Source of the DNA: Mucilaginibacter sabulilitoris
GTDB lineage: Bacteria; Bacteroidota; Bacteroidia; Sphingobacteriales; Sphingobacteriaceae
Direction of reading: 5' to 3'
DNA length: 64,000 nucleotides
Assembly: GCF_034262375.1 (NCBI RefSeq)
Contig: NZ_CP139558.1
Coordinates: 6,572,001-6,636,000, forward strand
Part shown: positions 44,471 through 52,806 of the stretch, piece after piece
Numbering within the stretch: position 1 is the stretch's first letter
Layout: the number at the start of each line of letters is the position of its first letter
The notes under the pieces: generated by a model
Seen by the model: only the letters and a program-made list of their open reading frames with translations
Told to the model about the DNA's origin: nothing
Databases searched by the model: none
Program-made: the position numbers and the translations under genes

Positions 44471-47400
44471 TTATTCGGTCCTGAGACTCTTTGCGGGATT
44501 GGCAACCGCCGTGCGCACCGTTTGGAAACCAATCACCAGCAATGCAATAATCAGTGATAGCAAACCTGCTGATGCAAATATCCACCAGCTGATATGGACA
44601 CGATAAGCAAAATCCTGCAGCCAGACATGCATGATATACCAGGCAACAGGTGAAGCGATAATGATCGCGAGCAGTACCAGCCTGATAAAATCTTTCGAAA
44701 GCAGCAACACGATACCTGGTACGGAAGCGCCCAGCACTTTTCGTATGCCGACCTCCTTGGTACGCTGCATCGCAGTGAGTAACGATAACCCGGATAAACC
44801 CAGGCAGGCGATCAATATAGCCAACGCCGCGAACAGGCCGAATACTTTGCCGAACAGGTAATCGTTACTGTATTGTCTGTTGAACTTTTCGTCAAGGAAA
44901 TAGTAATCAAAAACATTCTCCGGGAAATAGCGGTCATATAGTTTCCGGATGTCTTTAATAACCGTAGCCATATGTTGCGGGTCCACTTTTACAGAGAACT
45001 GGGTGAAGTGACCCGGCAGCGTCGGCAACAGCAACACCGGTTCGATCCCGGCCCTCAAGGATTGCTGATGAAAATCAGCCACCACGCCAATGATATACCA
45101 GGTGCGGCCCGATGCCATTACAGATTTACCGATGGCTTCCTGCGGCGATTGAAAATGCAGTTGTCGCAATGCGGTTACGTTGATGATAAAGTTGTGCACT
45201 TTGGTGAGGTCTTCATGGTAATCCAATGGAGAAAAGTTCCTGCCCGCCAGCAATTTCATTTGGTACAGGTTGATGAAATGCGTATCCACACCCATGGTCG
45301 CCATGGTCGATTTGCTTTTTATTGGAATATCCGTGCGGTCCACGTCGCTGATCTTGTCCAGTTCCTGCCCCGGTATCCGGCCCGAAGCCGCGGCGCCTTT
45401 TACGTAGGCCAACTGCTGTGCTGCCTGGATAAATTCATGCACGTTGTTCATGAATGCAGCGCCCGGATTACTCAGTACCGGCTTACGCAGCACCATCATC
45501 TGGTCCATATTGTAGCCCATGTATTGGCCGGTCATAAACCGGAGTTGCCTGTATATCACCAAAGAGCCGATGATCAGCAGTATGCTGATGGCGAATTGCG
45601 CAGTAACCAGGCTTTTCCTCAAGAACACACCGGTTACAGAATGTGCAAACGTTCCCCGCAGGACTTTCAGGGGATTGTAACCGGAGAGTATGAATGCCGG
45701 GTAGAAACCGGAAAAGAAAATGCCGGCGACCGTAAATAAGGCGAACAGGATGGTAATCGCTGCCTGCTTTGAGAACAGCATAGCCATCGAAAGGTTGCGA
45801 TTGACGAGTTGATTAAATTCACTTTGCAGTAACCATGCAAAGAAAACCGCTATGATGATGGCCACCAGGTTAACTAACAGCGCCTCGGTGAGAAACTGCT
45901 TGATCAGTTGCATCCTTGATGCGCCCGTAACTTTTCTGATGCCTACTTCTTTTGCCCTTTCCAGCGACCGGGCGGTGGCTAAATTGATATAGTTCACCCA
46001 GGCCAGGACCAGTATAAAAAAAGCGATCACCAGCAGGCTCCATACAATGCGGTAACTGCCCGTTCTACCGATCTCATATTCAAAGTCGGAATAGAGATAG
46101 GCTTTTCTTAAAGGCTGCAGGTAAAACACATCCCTTGTGCCGGCAGCCGCGGCTTTGGGAAAATATCTGGTGTTCAATGCGGCAAATTTCCGTTCGACCG
46201 TTTGTGGATCGGCGCCTTTCCTCAACTGGATATATTGCCAGAAAGAAGGTTGCGTAAAATCATAATCGGCCACTGTGTACCTGTTGTTGCCATTGTTGCT
46301 GTAGAGTGAATTGTAAGAGATCAGAAGATCGAAATGCAGCTGTGAACGATCTGGTACATCCTTACATATACCTGTTATTTTATAAGGGAGGGAATCCGTA
46401 TCGAATACCATTACCTGTCCAAGCAATGATCGCGGTTCTTTTACGCCCAATTGCTCCCTGGCCATTTTTTCCGAAATGATTATGCTGTTGGGTTCCAGTA
46501 AAGCGGTCTTTTGGTCACCTGCCAGCAGTGGGTAGGTAAACATGGAAAGAAAGGACGCATCCACCGCAATGGCGCGCTGATCGGCTATTTTTTTATCCGA
46601 CCAGGAAATAACCTCTACCCGGTAAGGGGTCACGCGGCAATAAGCTTCCACTTCGGGTAGGTCCTGTTTCATGGCCCTCCCAATTCCGGAATAAGTCATG
46701 GCGCTGTGCTGTACCAGTGAACCCTGCTGGTAACGGTCGTCCACCACCCGGTACAGGTTATCCAGATTTTTGTGAAAACGGTCAACATTGAGCTCCGTGC
46801 TCACATATTGAATGATCAGGATACAGGCGCATAGCCCGATAGCAAGCCCGGTAATAGAAATAAATGAAAAGAACCGGTGTTTGACCAGGTTGCGCCAGGC
46901 GGTTTTTAAATAATTCCGAAACATATAATTGCGGTTTGATTGCTCTTCCAACCACTTATGCGTGGTTTCCTGGTTCGAAATTACCGCTGCAAACCGGGGA
47001 TGACGCCCCAAATTAGAAAATGGTCGCTCTTTTTTTAGCCCCCTTTTATATTCTGCTGGATTTTTCCCTGTCATTTGCCGGAAAGTACGGTTAAAGGTCG
47101 TTTTCGAATTGAAGCCCGATTCGTAGGCGATGCCCAGGAGCGTGATATGATCATAAGCCGGGTCCTGTATCTTTAAGATGACCTCCCTAATGCGGTATTC
47201 ATTGATAAAGTCATTGAAATTTTTTTTGAGCGCTGTGTTAATGATCCTGGATAATTCGTGGGGCGGGATATCCAGTTCATCAGCCAATGAGCTAACGCTG
47301 AGTTCCGGGTCTCGGTAATACCGGTTGGCCTGCATTGCTTTTTTGAGCCAGCTACCTTTTTCCCTCTGTTCCGTCGTGAGCGGTGGTTTAGGCGCAGCAG

Positions 47401-48151
47401 GCGGTTGGACCATCCATCCGGCATGCGGCCGTAAAAAGGCTGCCGCTGCAGTCCATATAATGATCACAGCGAAAAAGATATAAAAGGGATAATAAACATG
47501 TACACCCAATTGACTGCGATAACCAAGATAATCAACCACGGCAAAACTTATCCATAGTAGCCACAACAAAGCAGTAGCCGCCAGCAAGCGGCGCAGCCAC
47601 CTGAATTCAAGACGGGACCGGTCCATCAGCACAGGCTGCAACCGGCGGTAAAAGTGTTCGATGAGCTTATGAGATCGGTACAGGTAGGTGATGATCGAAA
47701 TGAATATGAGCAGTTGTAATACCGGGTTCAACTGCTGAAAGATCAGCGTAGTATAAGTTGCCACGCCTGTTCGGGTAACTTCTCTGGCCTCCAATGCCAG
47801 GGCGCCCTGTTCGAGCAGCAGCGGGATAAAATGCAGCAGGTCCTTCCACCTGAATTGATATGCCGGCCGCGTTATTTTCAGGACATAAAAATAGATCAGG
47901 GGCCCAAGTGCCAGCAAGAACTGCATTGGCAGCCGGTCCCAGCCGGGCAGGTAAGTTTCCAGCCGGATGTCAATGGCCAATACCTGCATCATCCATAAGA
48001 TCATGGTGAGCAGCGCCAACGCGAGAAACCGGTTTGCGGCACGATTGACACTTTTGACGAATGCTAATAACACGGCAAAATTAAGCCCGATGAATATCAT
48101 TCCGAAAAAGAACAGATCGTAAACGGTGATATGGAATGTATATGAATTCAA
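44471..48151 (-). CDS. Fusion: 7TM domain + AraC DNA-binding domain + MacB/FtsX permease
   Basis: 1226 residues in one frame. Residues 1-245: about seven hydrophobic helices (YDLFFFGMIFIGLNFAVLL onward), a membrane module found on some AraC regulators of this phylum. Residues about 280-372: AraC double helix-turn-helix (LSVSSLADELDIPPHELSRI; ITLLGIAYESGFNSKTTFN; FRQMTGKNPAEYKRG). After a roughly 37-residue linker, residue 410 begins MFRNYLKTAWRNLVKHRFFS, the exact usual start of stand-alone MacB/FtsX-type permeases, followed by two periplasmic MacB-PCD domains and two FtsX domains with EVGIRKVTGAS and EVGIRKVLGAS motifs. No ATPase gene is near. The Met at 46924 could be a second start, giving two proteins. 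Confidence 0.88.
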   Translation of the reverse strand: MNSYTFHITVYDLFFFGMIFIGLNFAVLLAFVKSVNRAANRFLALALLTMILWMMQVLAIDIRLETYLPGWDRLPMQFLLALGPLIYFYVLKITRPAYQFRWKDLLHFIPLLLEQGALALEAREVTRTGVATYTTLIFQQLNPVLQLLIFISIITYLYRSHKLIEHFYRRLQPVLMDRSRLEFRWLRRLLAATALLWLLWISFAVVDYLGYRSQLGVHVYYPFYIFFAVIIIWTAAAAFLRPHAGWMVQPPAAPKPPLTTEQREKGSWLKKAMQANRYYRDPELSVSSLADELDIPPHELSRIINTALKKNFNDFINEYRIREVILKIQDPAYDHITLLGIAYESGFNSKTTFNRTFRQMTGKNPAEYKRGLKKERPFSNLGRHPRFAAVISNQETTHKWLEEQSNRNYMFRNYLKTAWRNLVKHRFFSFISITGLAIGLCACILIIQYVSTELNVDRFHKNLDNLYRVVDDRYQQGSLVQHSAMTYSGIGRAMKQDLPEVEAYCRVTPYRVEVISWSDKKIADQRAIAVDASFLSMFTYPLLAGDQKTALLEPNSIIISEKMAREQLGVKEPRSLLGQVMVFDTDSLPYKITGICKDVPDRSQLHFDLLISYNSLYSNNGNNRYTVADYDFTQPSFWQYIQLRKGADPQTVERKFAALNTRYFPKAAAAGTRDVFYLQPLRKAYLYSDFEYEIGRTGSYRIVWSLLVIAFFILVLAWVNYINLATARSLERAKEVGIRKVTGASRMQLIKQFLTEALLVNLVAIIIAVFFAWLLQSEFNQLVNRNLSMAMLFSKQAAITILFALFTVAGIFFSGFYPAFILSGYNPLKVLRGTFAHSVTGVFLRKSLVTAQFAISILLIIGSLVIYRQLRFMTGQYMGYNMDQMMVLRKPVLSNPGAAFMNNVHEFIQAAQQLAYVKGAAASGRIPGQELDKISDVDRTDIPIKSKSTMATMGVDTHFINLYQMKLLAGRNFSPLDYHEDLTKVHNFIINVTALRQLHFQSPQEAIGKSVMASGRTWYIIGVVADFHQQSLRAGIEPVLLLPTLPGHFTQFSVKVDPQHMATVIKDIRKLYDRYFPENVFDYYFLDEKFNRQYSNDYLFGKVFGLFAALAILIACLGLSGLSLLTAMQRTKEVGIRKVLGASVPGIVLLLSKDFIRLVLLAIIIASPVAWYIMHVWLQDFAYRVHISWWIFASAGLLSLIIALLVIGFQTVRTAVANPAKSLRTE

Positions 48152-48178
48152 GTAAAATTAATAGCTCAATGGCTGTTC

Positions 48179-48278
48179 CAAATCTATAAAATGTTAATTT
48201 ATAAAACCTTAACTGAAAATGGAAATAAATGGTGTACCGGAACCGGACGAAGGAATGTCCGGTTTTGAAAACCGGACA
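48179..48278 (-). promoter_or_regulatory. Promoter and inverted repeat upstream of the fusion gene
   Basis: On the minus strand TAGATTTG (48186-48179) is a good -7 element 28 bases before the start codon, with TTTT at -33 spacing. Further upstream an 11-base perfect inverted repeat, TGTCCGGTTTT-G-AAAACCGGACA (48256-48278), and an extra GTCCGG/CCGGA copy at 48239-48247 are candidate sites for an activator such as the fused AraC domain. Confidence 0.55.
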
Positions 48279-48856
48279 ATTTTGGGAATACCTTACTTTC
48301 CCCTTTATGCTCATGGAAAAGGGAAATGTAAAAACTGGGTGTCACTATCGGGTTCGCTTTTTAACGAACGCCCTTATTTAGACCATGAGTGCTACCTGTT
48401 TTTAACCCTCTTACCACTAAGCCGCAAGCTTTCTTCATCGGCCTATTGCAATATCCTGCACAATTCAATAGCGCCTGTGGAATACAAAGACGAGTGTTAT
48501 TAATAATTGGGTCGTTGGCTTGGTTGACACTGCTGAAATACCAGTAGGCATTCCTGGCACAAAACGGATAAACGTTGTAGATTCTGTCATTTTCATTCAC
48601 AGTCAGAAAACACTTTTAGATGGTTAACCAGTTAAGGAATCTGGTTTGTTATTATTCCCAAGAAATTACTTTTCCTGAAGTTGGATTAGCTTATGCTATA
48701 ATTGACCTTGGGGTGGGTGTAGTAACTGGAAAAACAATTACCGATCGTATAGGCGACGGAGTAGACAATGTTGTGTACATTAACGAATACAAATGAGTAA
48801 TTTTTTGATTATATTTTTTATAGAACCACGGAGTTCTTCTATATTATTCCTATAAT
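48279..48856. other. Gap with weak coding relics
   Basis: No intact gene supported. The only protein-like stretch is plus-strand 48620-48796 (described separately). A 94-codon frame at 48219-48503 lacks any family-like sequence and covers the inverted repeat. Confidence 0.4.
48620..48796 (+). pseudogene. Possible C-terminal scrap of a polymorphic-toxin/RHS-like protein
   Basis: 58 codons from an ATG: VGLAYAIIDLGVGVVTGKTI then TDRIGDGVDNVVYINEYK. The glycine-rich, amphipathic stretch resembles tail regions of large secreted repeat proteins, but no domain is certain and there is no gene body upstream. It could also be a chance open frame. Confidence 0.3.
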
Positions 48857-48881
48857 GGGGAGGTCGCTGGTCGACCTCCCC
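48857..48881 (-). terminator. Hairpin after the oxidoreductase gene
   Basis: Perfect ten-base stem GGGGAGGTCG / CGACCTCCCC around CTGGT, seven bases past the stop codon at 48888. No long U-run, but position and stem strength fit a terminator. Confidence 0.7.
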
Positions 48882-48887
48882 GGGTTC

Positions 48888-49805
48888 TTATTGGCGAACG
48901 CGGACAATTATTTTGCCCTTAGCCCGGTCGGTTGAGTTATAGGTGGCGACCGCGTTGTCAAGCGTAACAATGTTACCGGTGTTCGTTTTCAAACGCCCGT
49001 CACGAAACCGCTGCACGATCTCATTCAGTTGAGCGCGATCCGCTTCTACGACGAAATCAATATTCAAAACCCCGTGGGCTTGTTCTTCATTCCAGCCGGT
49101 AATGGACACAAACCTTCCGCCGGGACGAATTACACCCAGGGAACGCTTCGCGATGTCGCCGCCGAGAACATCAAAAACCAGATCGACCTGGCCGATATTT
49201 TCTAAAGCATCGTCATCGAGATCAACGAACTCGTTTGCGCCGAAACCGAGCGCTGCGTCACGGTGAGCAGCCCGACCGGTGCCGATGACGTACGCACCCG
49301 CCTCACGCGCCAACTGGACAGCCATCGAACCGACGATACCCGCCGCCCCATGTACGAGGACTCTTTGCCCTGACTGAAGCTGTCCGTGATCGAAAAGTGC
49401 CTGCCACGCCGTTAAGCCAGGCATCACGAGCGCAGTTCCGTCATTGAAGTCAACATCGTCCGGCAGCGGCGCCAGGTTGCGCGCCTCGATGGCCACGTAC
49501 TCTGCCAGCGAGCCGTTGCGATACCAATCCTGAAGACCGAACACCCGTTGTCCCACCGACAATCCTGTCGTGCCATAGCCAAGTGATGTTACCACTCCGG
49601 CCAGTTCGTGGCCGGGGACCGATGGCGTCCGGCTAATGTCGGCACGGTCTGTCCAGGTGGATGGCCATGACAATTCGTCCCCGGTAATACTGGCCGCATA
49701 AACCTGAACGATGACATCATTTATCGCTGCCGGCGGCTCGGGCAACTCTACCAGTTTCATTCCGGCTAATCCCGCGTCCTGGTCTGTTACAACAATTGCT
49801 TTCAT
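48888..49805 (-). CDS. NADP-dependent quinone-oxidoreductase-like (MDR) protein
   Basis: 305 residues of the zinc-free medium-chain dehydrogenase family. N-terminal catalytic domain with VPGHELAGVVTSLGYGTTG and YVAIEARNLAPLPDDVDFND; Rossmann motif VLVHGAAGIVGSMAVQLARE near residue 150; NADP-adjacent VIGTGRAAHRDAALGFGANE. No zinc-binding cysteines. It has a consensus AGGAGG six bases before the ATG, unusually strong for this genome. Likely reduces quinones or enones. It is the last gene of a three-gene minus-strand redox group. Confidence 0.88.
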   Translation of the reverse strand: MKAIVVTDQDAGLAGMKLVELPEPPAAINDVIVQVYAASITGDELSWPSTWTDRADISRTPSVPGHELAGVVTSLGYGTTGLSVGQRVFGLQDWYRNGSLAEYVAIEARNLAPLPDDVDFNDGTALVMPGLTAWQALFDHGQLQSGQRVLVHGAAGIVGSMAVQLAREAGAYVIGTGRAAHRDAALGFGANEFVDLDDDALENIGQVDLVFDVLGGDIAKRSLGVIRPGGRFVSITGWNEEQAHGVLNIDFVVEADRAQLNEIVQRFRDGRLKTNTGNIVTLDNAVATYNSTDRAKGKIIVRVRQ

Positions 49806-49939
49806 AATATACCTCCTTTTTTTCCAGCAACCACTTACTTAAGGAAGTGATGTTGCTGCATATTAGTTTTTTTTATTTTTTTTATTTTTAGCGTTAATCC
49901 ATATCACAAACCATCCAGGCATTCCGGGAGATTACTATG

Positions 49940-50491
49940 CTATAGTGAGATCGAGCCAGCAGGCAATACCGGCGGAAAATCCTTTTCAGGATCAGACACG
50001 TTATTGATAAAATTCGTCAGGGAGTACATCGCCACAAGGCCAACGATCTCCATGATATTTGCATCTGTGTAGCCGGCATCCCGTACTGCGGCAAAATCGG
50101 CATCGCTAACCTTGCCTCGGGTCTCGATCACTTTTTTCGCAAACTGAACGGCTGCATCACGCTTAGGGTCAGTTGCGTTGCCCATACGGGCGAGAATGAT
50201 CTCATCGGCCTCAAGCTTAGCCATATGCTTAGCGGTATAGCTATGAACGGTCAGGCAGTAGTTGCAGCCATTCACTTCTGAGACGGCGAGGCCGATGCTA
50301 TCGCGTGTCTTCACATCGAGCGCTTTGGTCATGACGCTGAAAAGGGCAGTCCATGCGTTGAACGCGATTGGGCTCGCGGCGAAGGTTGCCATCATATTTG
50401 GAGTGAACCCGATGTTCTTGGTGAACGCATCAAGGGTCGGTTTTGAATCAGCCGGCACCTGCTCCGGCTTAAGGGCTTCAATTCTAGGCAT
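49940..50491 (-). CDS. Carboxymuconolactone decarboxylase/AhpD-like protein
   Basis: 183 residues with the CMD-fold redox motif EVNGCNYCLTVHSYTAKHMA (Cys-x-x-Cys with trailing His), preceded by FTPNMMATFAASPIAFNAW and followed by DADFAAVRDAGYTDANIMEIVGL. The CxxC-H arrangement is that of AhpD peroxidase-related enzymes, so alkyl-hydroperoxide or thiol redox activity is likely rather than lactone decarboxylation. It lies between an oxidoreductase and a nitroreductase gene on the same strand. Confidence 0.9.
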   Translation of the reverse strand: MPRIEALKPEQVPADSKPTLDAFTKNIGFTPNMMATFAASPIAFNAWTALFSVMTKALDVKTRDSIGLAVSEVNGCNYCLTVHSYTAKHMAKLEADEIILARMGNATDPKRDAAVQFAKKVIETRGKVSDADFAAVRDAGYTDANIMEIVGLVAMYSLTNFINNVSDPEKDFPPVLPAGSISL

Positions 50492-50520
50492 TGTAGGGTC
50501 TTTTAGTTTTATTTTAATAA

Positions 50521-51138
50521 TTATACAAAATCCAGTACTTCAGTAACCGGACGACGAGGCTTCTGCTTCCAGTTCCCAGAGCGTACTTTGCCTATAGATA
50601 AAAGCAAGACCGGTATTTCGTTTTCAGCCAGGCCGAACTCACGGGCAACATCTTCGGCATCAAAGCCGATCATCGGCGTCGAACCCAGGTCAAGTGAGCG
50701 GGCGGCGTACATCATCGCTGCGGCACCGAAGCTGGCGGTGCGTACAGCTTCATCGCGCTGACGCTGCGGGTAATCCATGTACAGATCGCGTGCAGGGATT
50801 TCCCAATCCGGCACCATCGCCGCCGGCATAACGCCAGCAGCTACCAAAGGAGCCAGACGCTCGGGTATAACGCTGGAATCGGCTAACTGGCCTACAACAA
50901 TGAAAGTAACAGATGCCTCGGTGATCGCAGGCTGATGCCAGGCGATCGGACTAAGTTTGGATTTCGCTTCATGCGAGCGTACGGCAATGAAGCGCCAGTT
51001 CTGTAGGTGGAAAGATGTGGGTGCGCTGGTGCCAATTCGCACCAGTTCACTGATTTCGTCATCGCTCAGGGTAGCGGCCGGATCGTAGTACTTGGCGGCG
51101 CTACGGCTAAGGATCGTGTCAATGACAGCGTTGGTCAT
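50521..51138 (-). CDS. Nitroreductase-family flavoprotein
   Basis: About 205 residues from the ATG at 51138 (MTNAVIDTILSRSAAKYYD); the frame extends upstream to 51162 but no better start appears. FMN-binding pattern RSAAKYYDPAATLSDDEI, SAPTSFHLQNWRFIAVRS, FGAAAMMYAARSLDLGSTPM and GFDAEDVAREFGL. NAD(P)H-dependent reduction of nitro, quinone or enal substrates is the family role. It is divergent from a MocR regulator with a TTGTACAA palindrome between them, and 29 bases upstream of the AhpD-like gene. Confidence 0.9.
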   Translation of the reverse strand: MTNAVIDTILSRSAAKYYDPAATLSDDEISELVRIGTSAPTSFHLQNWRFIAVRSHEAKSKLSPIAWHQPAITEASVTFIVVGQLADSSVIPERLAPLVAAGVMPAAMVPDWEIPARDLYMDYPQRQRDEAVRTASFGAAAMMYAARSLDLGSTPMIGFDAEDVAREFGLAENEIPVLLLSIGKVRSGNWKQKPRRPVTEVLDFV

Positions 51139-51154
51139 AATTTTAATATTAAAG

Positions 51155-51162
51155 TTGTACAA
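51155..51162. promoter_or_regulatory. TTGTACAA palindrome in nitroreductase/MocR intergenic region
   Basis: Eight-base perfect palindrome 16 bases before the nitroreductase start. The same TTGTAC core recurs between the second MocR gene and the azoreductase gene, so it is a candidate MocR-type operator. Confidence 0.5.
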
Positions 51163-51245
51163 TGATTTTTAAAATAATAGGATAAAATTATGTAGCTATT
51201 TGGATACCTTAGTGGACCAGATTTGAAAATTTCAGGGAACCAGTT

Positions 51246-52769
51246 ATGATTCAGAAATTTCTTGACATTTCATTAAAAAAGGGCGGAAAACATCGTCCAT
51301 TATATCAGCAGTTAGAAGCGGAAATTATTCAGTTGATCTGTCGTGGGACTTTGAAACCCGGGCAGCTTCTCCCATCTTCGAGAGAACTGGCACAAAGCCT
51401 GAAACTTAGTCGTAAAACAGTGGTGGCTACCTACGACGAGTTGAATGCGCAGGGCTGGGTGGAAACCTGGGACAGAAGTGGCGTTTATGTTTCCGATCAT
51501 CTACCAGACACTACAGATCGCGTGATCAAAGAGGATAGCGAAAAATTGACACAAAACAGCCAACCGGGTTATCTTTTGATCATCAAACAAGCTGATGAAC
51601 CAATCGCTACAAATCCAAATATAGATAACGATACGCCGGGAGCGACAGCACCACGCTACAGGATCGATGACGGTTTTCCTGATCCCAGGATAGCGCCTAT
51701 CGAGCAGATAATCCGGGAGTTTAGAAGATTCGGGAAGGGCCACTTAACAAATCGATTGCTCATGTATGGCCCGGAGCAGGGCTCCTATCGTCTCCGGGGC
51801 GAACTCGCTCAGTTTTTAAACCGGACCAGAGGGCTTAAGGTCACTGAAAGAGAAATACTCATCACTAAGGGGACGCAAATGGCCATCTATCTGACCGCGC
51901 AGGTTCTTATCCGCCCCGGAGACACCGTATTTGTACCCGAACCCGGCTATAGGGATGCGAATCAGGCCTTTAAATTGGCGGGAGCCAACCTGGTATTCAT
52001 TCCGGTGGATAAAGAAGGAATGGACGTAGACCGGATCGAACAATTATGTAAAAAGAAGACACCCAGAATGATCTATATTATCCCGCATCACCATCGGCCC
52101 ACTACAGTTACCCTGAGCGCAGAGCGGCGCATGCGATTGATGAATCTGGCCTCCAAATACAGATTTGCATTGCTTGAAGATGATTATGATTTTGATTATC
52201 ACTTTACAAGCGATCCGCTTTTTCCTTTAGCAAGTATGGATACGGGTAGACATGTTATTTATGCGGGTTCCTTTTGTAAAAGTATTGCGCCCGGTATCCG
52301 GATCGGTTTTATGGTCGCCCCGGAAGCGGTTATAAACGAAGCTGGCGCGATCCGCAAATTAATTGACCGGCAAGGTGAACGGTTATTGGAAGAGGCAACT
52401 GCTGAACTTTTGAGCACGGGTGAAATTTCCCGGCATCTTAAAAAGTCGCACAAGATCTATCAGGAGCGGTTAGAAAACACTTGCCGCTTGCTTCAGGAAC
52501 AATTGGGTGAATATTTAACGTTTGACAGGCCCAACGGTGGTTTAGCTATTTGGGCAGCCTACAGAAAGCATATCAATGCCGGAACAGTTGCCCTGAATGC
52601 GGGAAAGCTGGGACTAAATATCAGCGACGGCAGTAATTATTTTTTTCAGCCCGATATTGCTATGTCAAATGATTTCATACGCATAGGTTTTTGCTCTCTA
52701 AACGAAACAGAAATGGCCGGTGCTATTGGTATATGGAAACAGGCGCTATCTTCGTTTGCTAAAAAATAA
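51246..52769 (+). CDS. MocR-type GntR regulator with aminotransferase domain (copy 1)
   Basis: 507 residues. An N-terminal GntR winged helix-turn-helix (residues about 15-82: YQQLEAEIIQLICRGTLKPG, LLPSSRELAQSLKLSRKTVV) is joined by a linker to a fold-type I aminotransferase domain (ITKGTQMAIYLTAQVLIRPG, LEDDYDFDYHF, and the PLP Lys in GSFCKSIAPGIRIGF near residue 342). Such proteins use PLP as a sensor cofactor. Divergent from the nitroreductase group, which it probably controls. It ends facing its paralogue at 52807. Confidence 0.92.
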   Translation: MIQKFLDISLKKGGKHRPLYQQLEAEIIQLICRGTLKPGQLLPSSRELAQSLKLSRKTVVATYDELNAQGWVETWDRSGVYVSDHLPDTTDRVIKEDSEKLTQNSQPGYLLIIKQADEPIATNPNIDNDTPGATAPRYRIDDGFPDPRIAPIEQIIREFRRFGKGHLTNRLLMYGPEQGSYRLRGELAQFLNRTRGLKVTEREILITKGTQMAIYLTAQVLIRPGDTVFVPEPGYRDANQAFKLAGANLVFIPVDKEGMDVDRIEQLCKKKTPRMIYIIPHHHRPTTVTLSAERRMRLMNLASKYRFALLEDDYDFDYHFTSDPLFPLASMDTGRHVIYAGSFCKSIAPGIRIGFMVAPEAVINEAGAIRKLIDRQGERLLEEATAELLSTGEISRHLKKSHKIYQERLENTCRLLQEQLGEYLTFDRPNGGLAIWAAYRKHINAGTVALNAGKLGLNISDGSNYFFQPDIAMSNDFIRIGFCSLNETEMAGAIGIWKQALSSFAKK

Positions 52770-52806
52770 TAGATGATAAACTATGGCAACAATAGTTCGC
52801 GTAAGG

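Noticed and set aside
44972-45739. Plus-strand open frame of 255 codons
   Set aside because: Histidine/arginine-rich antisense shadow of the permease domain.
48219-48503. Plus-strand open frame of 94 codons upstream of the fusion gene
   Set aside because: It covers the inverted repeat and promoter region and its product resembles nothing.
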